Shown piece after piece: positions 39,690 to 49,862 of a stretch of DNA of 64,000 bases. The notes beneath the pieces are model-generated. The model was not told where the DNA came from. It saw nothing but the letters and a program-made list of their open reading frames with translations, and searched no databases. This stretch comes from Pseudomonas triticicola (lineage in GTDB: Bacteria; Pseudomonadota; Gammaproteobacteria; Pseudomonadales; Pseudomonadaceae), in the NCBI RefSeq assembly GCF_019145375.1, contig NZ_JAHSTX010000001.1, positions 2,393,001-2,457,000 on the forward strand, read 5' to 3'. How positions within the stretch are numbered: position 1 is the stretch's first letter; every line of letters starts with the position of its first letter. The position numbers and the translations under genes are program-made.

Positions 39690-42389
39690 TTATTGCCAGC
39701 CGAACCGGCGGATGTAGAAGCCTTTAACAGCTTGGGTCAGGGCCATGTACGCCAGCAGAATCACCGGCAGAAACACGAAATACAGCGACGGCAGCGCCTG
39801 CAATTTGAAGTAATGCGCCAGCGGCCCCATCGGCAGGAAGATGCCGACCGCCATGATGACCCCGGTCATGACCAGCAGCGGCATGGCGGCGCGGCTTTGC
39901 AGGAACGGAATCTTCGGCGTGCGGATCATGTGCACGATCAGCGTCTGGGTCAGCAGACCGACCACGAACCAGCCGGACTGGAACAGTGTCTGGTGATCCG
40001 GGGTATTGGCGTCGAACACGTACCACATCAAGGCGAACGTGGTGATGTCGAAGATCGAGCTGATCGGGCCAAAGAACAGCATGAAGCGCCCGACGTCAGC
40101 CGGCTGCCAGCGCTGCGGCTGTTTCAGCATCTCGTCGTCGACGTTATCGAACGGAATGGCGATCTGCGAAATATCGTAGAGCAGGTTCTGCACCAACAGG
40201 TGCATCGGCAGCATCGGCAGGAACGGGATGAACGCGCTGGCAACCAGCACCGAGAACACATTGCCGAAGTTGGAACTGGCAGTCATCTTGATGTACTTGA
40301 GCATGTTGGCGAAGGTGCGCCGCCCTTCGAGCACGCCCTCCTCCAGCACCATCAGGCTTTTTTCCAACAGGATGATATCCGCCGCTTCCTTGGCGATGTC
40401 CACCGCGCTGTCCACGGAAATGCCGATGTCGGCGCTGCGCAGCGCCGGCGCGTCGTTGATACCGTCGCCCATGAACCCGACCACATGGCCGTTGCCCTTG
40501 AGAATGCCGACGATGCGCTCTTTGTGCGACGGCGTGAGTCTGGCGAAAACGTTGGTCGTCTCGACCGCCACGGCCAGTTCGGCATCGCTCATGCGCTCAA
40601 TGTCATTGCCCAGCAGCAAACCCTGTTGGGCGAGGCCGACCTCACGGCAGATCTTTGCTGTGACCAGCTCGTTGTCACCGGTCAGCACCTTCACCGCCAC
40701 GCCATGTTCGGCCAAGGCCTTGAGCGCGGGCGCGGTGCTTTCCTTCGGCGGATCGAGGAACGCCACGTAACCGATCAACGTCAGCGCCTGCTCATCCGCC
40801 AGGCTGTAAATCTCGCGCCCTGCTGGCATTGAGCGAGCCGCAACCGCGACCACCCGCATACCTTCGGCGTTGAAAGCGCCGGTGACCTGGCGAATCCGCG
40901 CCAGCAGCTCGTCGCTCAGCGCCTCATCGACATCGCCGTGACGCACCCGGCTGCACACCGCCAGCACTTCTTCCACCGCGCCTTTGCAGATCAACTGATG
41001 TGGCTGACCGCGGCCCTCCACCACCACCGACATGCGCCGGCGATTGAAATCGAAGGGGATCTCATCGACCTTGCGAAACACGCTGCCGACCTTCAGCTCG
41101 CGGTGGATTTCCACGTGTTCGAGCACGGCGACATCCAGCAGGTTTTTCAGGCCGGTCTGGTAGTAGCTGTTGAGGTAGGCCAGTTCCAGCACAGCGTCAG
41201 AATCCTCACCCCAGACGTCGACATTACGCGCCAGAAATATCTTGTCCTGAGTCAGGGTGCCGGTCTTGTCGGTGCACAGCACGTCCATGGCGCCGAAGTT
41301 CTGGATCGCGTCGAGGCGTTTGACGATGACCTTTTTGCGCGACAGAAACACGGCGCCTTTGGCCAGGGTCGAAGTGACGATCATCGGCAGCATTTCCGGA
41401 GTCAGGCCGACGGCAATCGACAGCGCGAAGAGCAGCGCTTCACTCCAGTCGCCCTTGGTGAAACCGTTGAGGAACAGCACCAGCGGCGCCATGACGAACA
41501 TGAAGCGGATCAGCAGCCAGCTGACCTTGTTGACGCCCTGCTGGAACGAGGTCACCGCGCGGTCCGTCGCGCCGACGCGTTGCGCCAGCGCACCGAAGTA
41601 GGTGCTGTTGCCGGTGGTGAGAATCAGTGCAATCGCGCTGCCGGAAACGACGTTGGTGCCCATGAACAGAATGTTGTCCAGCTCCAGCGGGTTACGCGTG
41701 TCGCGATCGGCCTGGTGGGTGAACTTCTCCACCGGCATCGATTCACCGGTCATTGCTGCCTGGCTGACGAACAGATCCTTGGCGCTGAGCACGCGGCAAT
41801 CGGCGGGAATCATGTCACCGGCCGAGAGCACGATGAGATCGCCCGGCACCAGTTGCTTGATCGGCAGTTCCTGCCGTGGCGCATCCCGGCGCAGCACCGT
41901 GGCGGTGTTGCTGACCATGGCTTTGAGCGCATCGGCGGCCTGATTGGATTTGCTCTCCTGCCAGAAGCGCAGCAGCGTCGACAGCACCACCATGGAGAAA
42001 ATCACCACGGCAGCCTTGAGGTCTTCGGTCAGCCAGGAGATCACCGCGAGCAGAGTCAGCAGCAGGTTGAACGGGTTTTTGTAGCAGTGCCACAGATGGG
42101 TCCACCACGGCAGCGGCTGCTCGTGTTCGACTTCATTGAGGCCGTGTTGCGCGCGCTGTGCATCGGCCTCAACTTCGGTAAGCCCCTCGCCGTGCGTGCC
42201 CAGCGATGACAGCAACGCAACGCTGTGTTCATGGGCGGCAGCGACTAGCGTACTGGCCAGCGTCGGCGGCACTTCACGGCTGACCGATGTGTCATTGATC
42301 GAATCCAGCAGCGCCAGACGACGGAAGTGCCGGGCGATGTGGCGGCTGCGCAGAAAGCCTGCGAAAAATTCCTTGAGCGTGAGTTTCAT
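39690..42389 (-). CDS. mgtA: Magnesium-translocating P-type ATPase (MgtA/MgtB)
   Basis: An 899-residue type IIIB P-type ATPase that imports Mg2+ at the inner membrane. It begins MKLTLKEFFAGFLRSRHIAR; the cation-ATPase N-terminal domain (LTEVEADAQRAQHGLNEVEH), actuator motif MTGESMPVEK, phosphorylation site VLCTDKTGTLTQDK, nucleotide-binding GAVEEVLAVCSR and hinge MGDGINDAPALRSADIGISV are intact, as are ten predicted membrane helices. The frame stays open 90 bp further upstream, giving a Pro-rich extension, but family alignment supports this ATG. The 675-bp region upstream has repeats and no recognised Mg2+ riboswitch. Confidence 0.95.
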   Translation of the reverse strand: MKLTLKEFFAGFLRSRHIARHFRRLALLDSINDTSVSREVPPTLASTLVAAAHEHSVALLSSLGTHGEGLTEVEADAQRAQHGLNEVEHEQPLPWWTHLWHCYKNPFNLLLTLLAVISWLTEDLKAAVVIFSMVVLSTLLRFWQESKSNQAADALKAMVSNTATVLRRDAPRQELPIKQLVPGDLIVLSAGDMIPADCRVLSAKDLFVSQAAMTGESMPVEKFTHQADRDTRNPLELDNILFMGTNVVSGSAIALILTTGNSTYFGALAQRVGATDRAVTSFQQGVNKVSWLLIRFMFVMAPLVLFLNGFTKGDWSEALLFALSIAVGLTPEMLPMIVTSTLAKGAVFLSRKKVIVKRLDAIQNFGAMDVLCTDKTGTLTQDKIFLARNVDVWGEDSDAVLELAYLNSYYQTGLKNLLDVAVLEHVEIHRELKVGSVFRKVDEIPFDFNRRRMSVVVEGRGQPHQLICKGAVEEVLAVCSRVRHGDVDEALSDELLARIRQVTGAFNAEGMRVVAVAARSMPAGREIYSLADEQALTLIGYVAFLDPPKESTAPALKALAEHGVAVKVLTGDNELVTAKICREVGLAQQGLLLGNDIERMSDAELAVAVETTNVFARLTPSHKERIVGILKGNGHVVGFMGDGINDAPALRSADIGISVDSAVDIAKEAADIILLEKSLMVLEEGVLEGRRTFANMLKYIKMTASSNFGNVFSVLVASAFIPFLPMLPMHLLVQNLLYDISQIAIPFDNVDDEMLKQPQRWQPADVGRFMLFFGPISSIFDITTFALMWYVFDANTPDHQTLFQSGWFVVGLLTQTLIVHMIRTPKIPFLQSRAAMPLLVMTGVIMAVGIFLPMGPLAHYFKLQALPSLYFVFLPVILLAYMALTQAVKGFYIRRFGWQ

Positions 42390-42830
42390 GGCTGTGTCCC
42401 CTGTGGTCAGCCGGGAAACCGTCGAGCAGGTACCGCCGCGCCCTGGCACCGGGAAAACCGGCACGGCGAGGCGTGGCACGCCGGTCGGGTATGACAGGCG
42501 TGTCGATAGGCTGCGATGACGACTGAGGTCGCCATCACGCCTGGTTCAGCGTCGATGAGAAGGACGTCGAGACACGACCCAAAACCGGCCGTGCACGAGA
42601 TGCCGCTGCTCGCTGTTACGGCGAGACAACGGCAGGGAAAGACTGCGCGTTATCTTGCCGAGAATCTGCCGGTGATCGAGACCGGCCGACAACTGTCACT
42701 CGAACAAGTACCCACTGTGGGTCTCCGCAATTGATGAAAACGCGCGCAGCTTACGCCCGCAGCGAAACGGCTGGAAGAGGTGTTTTCGGGGAATGTGAGG
42801 GGTGTTCAGGAAGGGTTCAGAATCTCCCCG

Positions 42831-42945
42831 CGATCGTTCCTGCGCTCAGCGTAGGAACGCCTCATCGGACGCTCCGCGTTCGGCTTCTGAAAGGGACGCG
42901 GAGCGTCCCGGGCTGCATTCCCACGCAGAGCGTGGGAACGATCAT
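42831..42945. repeat. Dispersed palindromic repeat cluster (second family)
   Basis: Four neighbouring palindromes: GTTCCTGCGCTCAGCGTAGG.., ACGCTCCGCGT, GGGACGCGGAGCGTCCC and TTCCCACGCAGAGCGTGGGA, bounded by CGATC at both ends. The last two recur at 33858-33908. Confidence 0.82.
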
Positions 42946-42967
42946 ATGCGGGGCTTTCCATGGCCCC

Positions 42968-43040
42968 TTCGCGAGCAGGCTCGCTCCCACATTTTGTCCT
43001 GCGTTCACAGAACCATTGTGGGAGCGAGCCTGCTCGCGAA
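42968..43040. repeat. REP doublet (inverted pair)
   Basis: REP at 42968-42990 and its inverted copy at 43018-43040, 27 bases apart, ending 25 bp past the pvdA stop codon. Confidence 0.9.
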
Positions 43041-43064
43041 AGCGGTATGTCAGGCAATGCAGAT

Positions 43065-44402
43065 TCAGCTGGCAGTCGCCAACAACAGCTCCGCCACCGA
43101 GCGGCTGTGCCCGCGCTGTTTGCCATGCTCGTACAGCGAGCCAGCGATTTCATCGGCGCGAATCGGCAGCACCGACAGCAGCGTATCGCTCAGGCCATGG
43201 CTGGCCTGGCAGAAGCCCTGCATATAAATGCCGGCCTTGCAGCGCTCGTCGGTGATCAGTTTGTAGTTGCGATCGACCTCGAACTCACCGAGGTATTCCT
43301 CCAGCGGCGCGAGCAACTTGCGGTGCATCTGCCGCTCGTAACCGGTGGCCAGCACCACGGCGTCATAGATTCGCACCGTGACTTCCCCGGTGGCGTTGTT
43401 GCGCACGGCCAGTTCGATACCGTTTGCCGTGGCAGTGGCGCTCTCGACGGTGGTCAGGGTGCGGAACGCATGGCGGGCAATCCCGGAAACCTTCTGCCGG
43501 TAGAAGATGCCGTAGATGCGTTCGATCAGGTCGATGTCGACCACCGAATAGTTGGTGTTGTGGTACTCGTTGACCAGACGTTCGCGCTCGGCGCTGTTCT
43601 GCTGGAACACCAGATCAGTGAATTCCGGCGAGAACACTTCGTTGACGAACGGGCTGTCGTCCGCAGGTTTCAAGGCCGAGCCGCGCAGGATCATGTCGAC
43701 CTGCACCGACGGGAATGAATCGTTGAGATCGATGAAGGCTTCCGCCGCGCTCTGCCCGCCACCGATGATGGCGATGCTCATCGGTTGATTGTTCACGCAC
43801 GGCTGTCTGGCCATTTGCGACAGATACTGCGAATGGTGGAACACCCGATGATCGCCCTTCAGCGCCTTGAACGCCTCTGGAATGCGCGGCGTGCCGCCAG
43901 CGCTGACCACCACCGAACGCGTGGTGCGCACGAACTGCTGGCCGTCGCTGCCCCGGGAAATCACCCGCAACGCTTCAACCTGCTGGTTGTGCAACACCGG
44001 TTCGATGAACTGCACTTCTTCGCCATAACGGCTCTGCGCGGTGAACTGCCCGGCCACCCAGCGCAGGTAGTCGTTGTACTCCATGCGGCATGGATAAAAG
44101 GTGCCGAGGTTGATGAAATCGACCAGACGCCCGTGGTGCTTGAGGTAGTTGACGAACGAGTACGGGCTGGTCGGATTGCGCAGGGTCACCAGGTCCTTGA
44201 GGAAGGAAATCTGCAACTCGCTCTGCGTCGACAAGGTGTTGCCGTGCCAGCTGTAAGTGGCCTGCTTGTCGAGGAACAGCACATCCAGTTCGCCCTGGAT
44301 CCGGCCGCGCTCCTGCAGAGCGATGGCCAGTGCCAGGTTCGAAGGGCCGAAACCGACGCCGATCAGGTCGTGAACGATGGGCGATGCAATTGCCTGTGTC
44401 AT
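43065..44402 (-). CDS. pvdA: L-ornithine N5-monooxygenase
   Basis: The FAD- and NADPH-dependent enzyme that hydroxylates ornithine, giving the hydroxamate precursor of pyoverdine. From the ATG at 44400-44402 the protein has 445 residues and starts MTQAIASPIVHDLIGVGFGP. The FAD motif is VGFGPSNLALAIAL; the lysine/ornithine region is SELQISFLKDLVTLRNPTSP; the NADPH motif is IAIIGGGQSAAEAF; and the late ATGYERQ signature is present. An exact PvdS box lies about 100 bp upstream. Next upstream on the same strand is fpvI, but pvdA has its own promoter. Confidence 0.96.
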   Translation of the reverse strand: MTQAIASPIVHDLIGVGFGPSNLALAIALQERGRIQGELDVLFLDKQATYSWHGNTLSTQSELQISFLKDLVTLRNPTSPYSFVNYLKHHGRLVDFINLGTFYPCRMEYNDYLRWVAGQFTAQSRYGEEVQFIEPVLHNQQVEALRVISRGSDGQQFVRTTRSVVVSAGGTPRIPEAFKALKGDHRVFHHSQYLSQMARQPCVNNQPMSIAIIGGGQSAAEAFIDLNDSFPSVQVDMILRGSALKPADDSPFVNEVFSPEFTDLVFQQNSAERERLVNEYHNTNYSVVDIDLIERIYGIFYRQKVSGIARHAFRTLTTVESATATANGIELAVRNNATGEVTVRIYDAVVLATGYERQMHRKLLAPLEEYLGEFEVDRNYKLITDERCKAGIYMQGFCQASHGLSDTLLSVLPIRADEIAGSLYEHGKQRGHSRSVAELLLATAS

Positions 44403-44500
44403 TTCCAGTGTCCTCTGGATGAACCCCTCAACGCGGGGAAATAAAGCCTGGGTGGCCTGACCGGCCTGAATCAGGTCAGCAGGTTGTCTGTTGAGTAGGA

Positions 44501-44524
44501 ACGAGGACGATGAAAGGAAATTTA
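44501..44524 (-). promoter_or_regulatory. PvdS iron-starvation box of pvdA
   Basis: On the minus strand TAAAT (44520-44524), 16 bases, CGT (44501-44503): an exact match to the PvdS consensus TAAAT-N16/17-CGT. It starts only 12 bp past the fpvI stop. Confidence 0.85.
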
Positions 44525-44535
44525 ACCGGCGCGGA

Positions 44536-45018
44536 TCACTGGCCATCCCATTGCTGGATGCGCAGACGGCAATGTTTCATGGCGTTGACGATGTGTTTTT
44601 CCACCATCGCCCGGGAGATGCCGAGGGTCTGGGCGATTTCCGGATGGGACAGGCCTTCGATCTTGCGCAGCAGAAAACTGTCGCGGCACAGCGGCGGCAA
44701 TTCGGCCAATGCGCGCTGGAGCATTTCCAGGCGCTGGCCGTGATCGAGGGTGCCGTGGGGTGACGGGGTGAAATAGCGCTCTTCGTTGTCCAGTACGTCC
44801 AGCGATTCGACCTGACGCAGCGCGTTACGGCGGTGATCGTCAATAACCAGATTCAAAGCGGTGCGATAAAGGAAGGCCCGGGGTTGTTCGATCGGTACTT
44901 CGCTGGAGCGCTCCAGCACGCGTACATAGGCGTCATGCACCACATCCTCGGCGACCTGACGGTTGCCCAGTCTGGCGTTGAGGAAACACACCAGCTCACG
45001 ATAGTAGTTTTCCAACAT
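44536..45018 (-). CDS. fpvI: FpvI-type ECF sigma factor (iron uptake)
   Basis: A 160-residue extracytoplasmic-function sigma factor of the FecI group. From the ATG at 45016-45018 it starts MLENYYRELVCFLNARLGNR. Region 2 is AEDVVHDAYVRVLERSS and YRTALNLVIDDHRRN; region 4 is LPPLCRDSFLLRKIEGLSHP and IAQTLGISRAMVEKHIVNAM. In P. aeruginosa FpvI drives fpvA when the receptor signals through the anti-sigma FpvR. Here the expected fpvR gene is not next to it; instead pvdR diverges directly. A Fur-box-like site lies upstream, consistent with iron repression. FpvI rather than another FecI homologue is inferred from context. Confidence 0.88.
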   Translation of the reverse strand: MLENYYRELVCFLNARLGNRQVAEDVVHDAYVRVLERSSEVPIEQPRAFLYRTALNLVIDDHRRNALRQVESLDVLDNEERYFTPSPHGTLDHGQRLEMLQRALAELPPLCRDSFLLRKIEGLSHPEIAQTLGISRAMVEKHIVNAMKHCRLRIQQWDGQ

Positions 45019-45113
45019 GACTCCCGACCGCATCGATGCCGTTTCTGTCCTTGAGCGCACTGATCAGACCTGCGAATCACGCAGTAGCAAGATAGTGGCA
45101 ACTTGAGATGCGT

Positions 45114-45134
45114 AATTTATAGTAATTCTCATAT
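45114..45134 (-). promoter_or_regulatory. Fur-box-like site upstream of fpvI
   Basis: AATTTATAGTAATTCTCATA is A+T-rich, dyad-like and close to the FecI-type Fur box AATGATAATTATTCTCATT. It lies about 100 bp before fpvI. Confidence 0.6.
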
Positions 45135-45209
45135 AGATTTAAAGAGTTGATTCCATATCCCGGACAAATAGTCGTGGTCCGGCGTGCGGTAACTCGATGT
45201 GTCTGCGGC

Positions 45210-45233
45210 TAAATTCCATGGCGCATGCCTCGT
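45210..45233 (+). promoter_or_regulatory. PvdS iron-starvation box of pvdR
   Basis: TAAAT (45210-45214), 16 bases, CGT (45231-45233): exact consensus, 65 bp before the pvdR ATG. Confidence 0.85.
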
Positions 45234-45298
45234 TTACAGGACAGCCCCCGTGTCTGTCGTGCCTTGCGACGGGCCGCAACCACTGGCCGGAAACCTGC

Positions 45299-46462
45299 AT
45301 GAATCGTCCCCGCCCCGCCCGTCGCGCGCTGTTTGCCGCCCTCTGTCTGATTCCCCTGATCGCCGTTGCCGCCTGGCAAGTCTTGCCACCCGGTCGCGAC
45401 GCCGTTGCCACTGTGCAGGTCAGCCGCGGCGATATCGAAAACAGCGTGACGGCGCTCGGCACCTTGCAGCCGCGCCGCTATGTGGATGTCGGCGCACAGG
45501 CTTCGGGTCAGATTCAGAAGATTCACGTCGAGGCCGGTGACACGATCGAGGAAGGCCAGTTGCTGGTGGAGATCGACCCGTCGACACAGAAAGCCAAGCT
45601 CGATGCCGGGCGCTTTTCCATCGAAAACCTCAAGGCGCAGTTGCAGGAGCAACGCGCCCAGCACGATCTGGCGCAGCAGAAATACCAGCGCCAGCAGAAA
45701 CTCGCCGCCGGTGGCGCCACCCGCGAAGAAGACGTGCAGACCGCGCGCGCCGAGGTCCGAGCGACCCAGGCGCGCATCGACATGTTCCAGGCGCAGATCC
45801 GTCAGGCCCAGGCCAGCCTGCGCAGTGACGAGGCCGAACTCGGTTACACGCGCATCTATGCGCCGATGAGCGGCACCGTGGTCGCCGTCGGTGCGCGGGA
45901 AGGCCAGACGCTCAACGCGCAACAACAGACCCCGCTGATCCTGCGCATCGCCCGGCTGTCGCCGATGACGGTGTGGGCCGAGGTTTCAGAGGCCGACATC
46001 GGGCACGTCAAACCCGGCATGAGCGCCTACTTCACCACCCTCAGCGGCGGCACTCGGCGCTGGAGCAGCACCGTGCGGCAGATCCTGCCGGTGCCGCCGC
46101 GCCCGCTTGAACAGAACCAGGGCGGCAGTCCCACCAGTGGTCGCAGTGGCAGCGAACGGGTGGTGCTGTACACCGTGCTGCTCGACGTCGATAACGCCGA
46201 CAACAGCCTGATGACCGACATGACCGCACAGGTGTTCTTCGTCGCGCAACAGGCGCAAGACACCCTGACCGTGCCGACTGCCGCCCTGCAACCGGGCTCG
46301 CGCCCGCAGTGGCAGCGGGCGCAGATCGTCGCCGCCAACGGTGATATTCAGGCGCGCGAAGTACGCACCGGCATCAGCGATCGCCTGCGCACCCAAGTGC
46401 TCGAAGGTCTGGCCGAGGGCGAGCATGTTCTCAGCGCGCCGGCCACTGGTCATGGAGGCTGA
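45299..46462 (+). CDS. pvdR: Pyoverdine efflux membrane-fusion protein
   Basis: The periplasmic adaptor of the PvdRT-OpmQ tripartite pump, which secretes new pyoverdine and recycles used molecules. It has 387 residues and begins MNRPRPARRALFAALCLIPL, with an N-terminal membrane anchor at about 8-27. Typical HlyD/MacA features follow: lipoyl half VDVGAQASGQIQKIHVEAGD, an alpha-hairpin (QEQRAQHDLAQQKYQRQQ), YAPMSGTVVAVGAREGQTLN and a beta-barrel. The stop codon directly abuts the pvdT ATG. An exact PvdS box lies upstream, so it should be induced by iron starvation. Confidence 0.95.
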   Translation: MNRPRPARRALFAALCLIPLIAVAAWQVLPPGRDAVATVQVSRGDIENSVTALGTLQPRRYVDVGAQASGQIQKIHVEAGDTIEEGQLLVEIDPSTQKAKLDAGRFSIENLKAQLQEQRAQHDLAQQKYQRQQKLAAGGATREEDVQTARAEVRATQARIDMFQAQIRQAQASLRSDEAELGYTRIYAPMSGTVVAVGAREGQTLNAQQQTPLILRIARLSPMTVWAEVSEADIGHVKPGMSAYFTTLSGGTRRWSSTVRQILPVPPRPLEQNQGGSPTSGRSGSERVVLYTVLLDVDNADNSLMTDMTAQVFFVAQQAQDTLTVPTAALQPGSRPQWQRAQIVAANGDIQAREVRTGISDRLRTQVLEGLAEGEHVLSAPATGHGG

Positions 46463-48433
46463 ATGCACACGCCCCTGATCGACCTGCGGCAGATCCGCAA
46501 AGCCTATGGCGGTGATGACAGCCCGCTGGTGGAAGTGCTGCGCGGGATCGATCTGTCGATCCACGCCGGCGAATTCGTCGCCATCGTTGGTGCCTCCGGT
46601 TCGGGCAAATCGACGCTGATGAACATTCTCGGTTGCCTCGACCGTCCCACCAGCGGCGAGTATCTGTTCGCCGGGGAAAATGTCGCGCAGCTGGACAGCG
46701 ATGAACTGGCCTGGCTGCGCCGCGAAGCCTTCGGGTTTGTCTTTCAGGGCTATCACCTGATCCCGTCCGGCTCGGCCCAGGAAAACGTCGAGATGCCAGC
46801 GATCTATGCCGGCACCCCGGCCGCCGAGCGGCATGCCCGAGCTCACGCGCTGCTGGAACGTCTCGGTCTCGGCACTCGCACCGGCAACCGTCCGCATCAG
46901 CTTTCCGGCGGTCAGCAACAGCGGGTGTCGATCGCCCGAGCGCTGATGAACGGCGGCCACATCATCCTCGCCGACGAGCCGACCGGCGCCCTCGACAGCC
47001 ACAGCGGCGCTGAAGTGATGACCCTGCTCGACGAACTCGCCGATCAGGGCCATGTGGTGATCCTTATCACCCACGACCGCGAAGTGGCGCAACGGGCCAA
47101 ACGCATCATCGAAATCCGTGACGGCCTGATCATCAGCGACAGCGCCGAGCACGCGTGCGCGACGCCTGCGGCCAATCCCGGGGCGTTGCAAGCGGTCGAC
47201 CTGCGCCAGCGCCTGAGCAGCGGCAGCAACCAGACCGGCGCCTGGAAAGGTGAACTGGTGGACGCTGTACAAGCGGCGTGGCGAGTGATGTGGATCAACC
47301 GCTTTCGCACCGCGCTGACCCTGCTGGGCATCGTCATTGGCGTGGCCTCGGTGGTGGTCATGCTCGCCGTCGGCGAAGGCAGCAAGCGTCAGGTCATGGC
47401 GCAAATGGGTGCGTTCGGCTCCAACATCATTTACCTCAGAGGCTCGGCGCCGAACCCCCGCACGCCGGAGGGCATCATCACCCTCGACGACGTTGCCGAA
47501 CTGTCCGCCCTGCCCCAGGTGGAACGGATCATGCCGGTCAACGGCTCGACCGCCGGGGTGCGCTTTGGCAATGCCGACCACAGCAGTTACGTCGGCGGCA
47601 ATGACACCAACTTTCCGCAGATTTTCAACTGGCCGGTGATCCAGGGCAGTTACTTCACCCAGGCCGACGAGGACAGCGCCGCCGCCGTCGCGGTGATCGG
47701 CACCAAGGTCCGCGACAAATTGCTCAAGGATGTCGCCGACCCCATCGGTCAATACATCCTCATCGAGAACGTGCCGTTCCAGATCCTCGGCGTGCTTGCG
47801 GAAAAAGGCGCCAGCTCCGGCGACTCCGATAGCGACAACCGCATCGCCGTGCCTTATTCGGCGGCGAGCACGCGCCTGTTCGGCAGCCGCAATCCGCAAT
47901 ACGTGGTGATTGCCGCGAAGGACGCGCGCAAGGTCAAGGACGCCGAACAGGCCATCGAACAGGCGATGTTGCGTCGGCACCACGGCAAGAAGGATTTCGA
48001 GCTGACCAACAATGCCGCGATGATCCAGGCCGAAGCGCGCACGCAAGGCACGCTGTCGCTGATGCTGGGGGCGATTGCGGCGATTTCCCTGCTGGTCGGC
48101 GGTATCGGCGTGATGAACATCATGCTCATGACCGTGCGCGAACGTACCCGCGAGATCGGTATTCGCATGGCCACCGGCGCCCGTCAGCGCGACATCCTGC
48201 GGCAGTTTCTCACTGAAGCGCTGATGCTCTCGGTGGTCGGCGGAATCGCCGGAATCGGCCTGGCGCTGCTGGTCGGCGGCGTGTTGCTGCTCAGCGGCGT
48301 GGCGATCGCCTTTCAAGGGCTGGCGGTGATCGGTGCGTTTGCCTGTGCGCTGGCCACCGGCGTCATCTTCGGCTTTATGCCGGCCCGCAAAGCTGCCCGG
48401 CTTGACCCGGTCACGGCCCTTACCAGTGAATGA
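46463..48433 (+). CDS. pvdT: Pyoverdine efflux ABC transporter (MacB type)
   Basis: A 656-residue MacB-like transporter, ATPase and permease fused. N-terminal ATPase: Walker [16 protein letters not shown], signature [15 protein letters not shown], Walker [15 protein letters not shown]. Then a membrane helix at about 280-300 ([20 protein letters not shown]), a large periplasmic MacB domain, and three C-terminal helices ([20 protein letters not shown] onward). It works with PvdR and OpmQ. The start abuts the pvdR stop, so translation is probably coupled, and opmQ follows 7 bp downstream. Confidence 0.96.
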   Translation: MHTPLIDLRQIRKAYGGDDSPLVEVLRGIDLSIHAGEFVAIVGASGSGKSTLMNILGCLDRPTSGEYLFAGENVAQLDSDELAWLRREAFGFVFQGYHLIPSGSAQENVEMPAIYAGTPAAERHARAHALLERLGLGTRTGNRPHQLSGGQQQRVSIARALMNGGHIILADEPTGALDSHSGAEVMTLLDELADQGHVVILITHDREVAQRAKRIIEIRDGLIISDSAEHACATPAANPGALQAVDLRQRLSSGSNQTGAWKGELVDAVQAAWRVMWINRFRTALTLLGIVIGVASVVVMLAVGEGSKRQVMAQMGAFGSNIIYLRGSAPNPRTPEGIITLDDVAELSALPQVERIMPVNGSTAGVRFGNADHSSYVGGNDTNFPQIFNWPVIQGSYFTQADEDSAAAVAVIGTKVRDKLLKDVADPIGQYILIENVPFQILGVLAEKGASSGDSDSDNRIAVPYSAASTRLFGSRNPQYVVIAAKDARKVKDAEQAIEQAMLRRHHGKKDFELTNNAAMIQAEARTQGTLSLMLGAIAAISLLVGGIGVMNIMLMTVRERTREIGIRMATGARQRDILRQFLTEALMLSVVGGIAGIGLALLVGGVLLLSGVAIAFQGLAVIGAFACALATGVIFGFMPARKAARLDPVTALTSE

Positions 48434-48440
48434 TCGACCT

Positions 48441-49835
48441 ATGAAAGTGCGACTGACCTTCCTCGCCGCCAGCCTGTTGCTGGCGGCCTGCAGCAGCCCG
48501 GCGCCGCGCCTGGACAGCGGCGTGCAGCCACCGAGCGCGTGGCAGTCCGCCGACACCACCGGCGCGCTGCAGAGCAATCGGCAATGGTGGACGCGATTCG
48601 GCAGCCCCGAGCTGGAGCGGCTGGTGGAACAGGCGCGGCTGGGCAGCTACGACCTCGCCGCCGCCGTGGCGCGGGTCAGACAGGCCGAGGCCAGCGCAAC
48701 CATCGCCGGCGCCCCGCTGCTGCCCGAGCTCAAGGCCGGTTTGAATGCCAACCGGCAGAAACTGATCCACGGCAAGGGCTACAGCCAACTGGATGTCAGC
48801 CCCGAGAATCGCTCGCTGGACTATTACGATGCCGAGCTCAGCGCCAGTTACGAAATCGATTTCTGGGGCGGCAAGCGTGCCGCCCGCGACAGTGCGGTGT
48901 TCGGCGTGCAGGCCAGCGAGTTCGACCGCGCCACCGTCGAGCTGACCTTGCTCAGCGGCGTCGCCAACAGTTACACCCAGGCCCTGGCCTTGCGTGAGCA
49001 GGCGCGCATTGCCGAACTCAATCTGGCCAATGCGCAAAATGTGCTGCATCTGGTGCAGACCCGCTTCGACGCCGGCAGCGCCACCGCGCTGGAACTGGCC
49101 CAGCAGAAAAGCCTGGTGGCCGAACAACAGCGTCGCCTGCCGCTGGTGCAACAACAGGCCCGCGAAGCACTGATCAGCCTCGCCGCCCTGCTCGGCCAAC
49201 CAGTGCAAACGTTACCGTTGCCCACGCAATCCTTCGCGCAACTGCACTGGCCGGACATCGCCAGCGGCGTGCCGAGCGACTTGCTCAGCCGGCGTCCGGA
49301 CATTGCCAGCGCCGAGGCCAAGCTCGCCGCAGCCCAGGCTGATGTCACTGTCGCCCGCGCCGCGATGCTGCCAAAAATTACCCTGACCGCCAGTCTCGGC
49401 AGCGGCGCTGATCTGGCGGCCGATTTGCTGCGCACGACGTTCTACAACCTGTCCTCGGGCCTGACCGCGCCGATCTTCAACAATGGCCGCCTCAGCGCCG
49501 AACGCGACAAGGCCAAGGCCCGACAGGATGAACTGCTGGAGACCTATCGCGGGGCAATCATCAACGGCTTCGCCGACGTCGAAAAAGCCCTCAGCAGCAT
49601 TCGTGGCCTCGACGAACAGCGGCAATGGCAAAGCGAAGAACTGAACCAGGCACAAACCGCCTTCGACATCGCCCAAAGCCGCTACCAGGCCGGCGCCGAA
49701 GACCTGCTCACCGTCCTGCAAACCCAGCGCACGCTGTATGCGGCGCAAGACCTCAACGTGCAGCTGCGCCTGTCGCGCTTGCAGGCGAGCATTGCCTTGT
49801 ACAAAGCGTTGGGGGGTGGCTGGGAAGTGATCTGA
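48441..49835 (+). CDS. opmQ: Outer-membrane factor lipoprotein of the pyoverdine pump
   Basis: A 464-residue TolC-like outer-membrane lipoprotein of the NodT/OprM group. It begins MKVRLTFLAASLLLAACSSP; the lipobox LLAAC marks the lipidated Cys. Two OEP repeats are visible (WWTRFGSPELERLVEQARLG, and later GVPSDLLSRRPDIASAEAKL). It should form the outer-membrane channel for PvdR-PvdT. The chosen ATG excludes an in-frame part overlapping pvdT. The stop is followed within 30 bp by the REP array. Confidence 0.95.
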   Translation: MKVRLTFLAASLLLAACSSPAPRLDSGVQPPSAWQSADTTGALQSNRQWWTRFGSPELERLVEQARLGSYDLAAAVARVRQAEASATIAGAPLLPELKAGLNANRQKLIHGKGYSQLDVSPENRSLDYYDAELSASYEIDFWGGKRAARDSAVFGVQASEFDRATVELTLLSGVANSYTQALALREQARIAELNLANAQNVLHLVQTRFDAGSATALELAQQKSLVAEQQRRLPLVQQQAREALISLAALLGQPVQTLPLPTQSFAQLHWPDIASGVPSDLLSRRPDIASAEAKLAAAQADVTVARAAMLPKITLTASLGSGADLAADLLRTTFYNLSSGLTAPIFNNGRLSAERDKAKARQDELLETYRGAIINGFADVEKALSSIRGLDEQRQWQSEELNQAQTAFDIAQSRYQAGAEDLLTVLQTQRTLYAAQDLNVQLRLSRLQASIALYKALGGGWEVI

Positions 49836-49862
49836 CAGAGATGCGTCGACTGGACTGACGAC

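Larger units (their letters stand above)
42390..43064. other. Gene-free gap between mgtA and pvdA, with repeats
   Basis: About 440 bp carry no convincing gene; an open frame at 42516-42734 lacks any family features. From 42831 the gap is filled by two repeat families (listed separately). The mgtA promoter should lie between 42390 and 42600 but no clear -10/-35 pair was found. Confidence 0.6.

Noticed and set aside
42390..42479. Pro-rich 30-residue N-terminal extension or MgtL-like leader peptide of mgtA
   Set aside because: The Pro-rich stretch (RLAVPVFPVPGR) is in frame with mgtA and has no separate stop, so it is not a leader peptide; the conserved N-terminus begins at the later ATG.
42516..42734. 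72-codon open frame between mgtA and pvdA
   Set aside because: No family features, no ribosome-binding site, in a repeat-rich gap; not supported.
45986..48577. 863-codon open frame antisense to pvdR-pvdT-opmQ
   Set aside because: It lies opposite well-recognised genes in high-G+C DNA and shows no domain; low-complexity H/R/G-rich composition is typical of antisense shadow frames.
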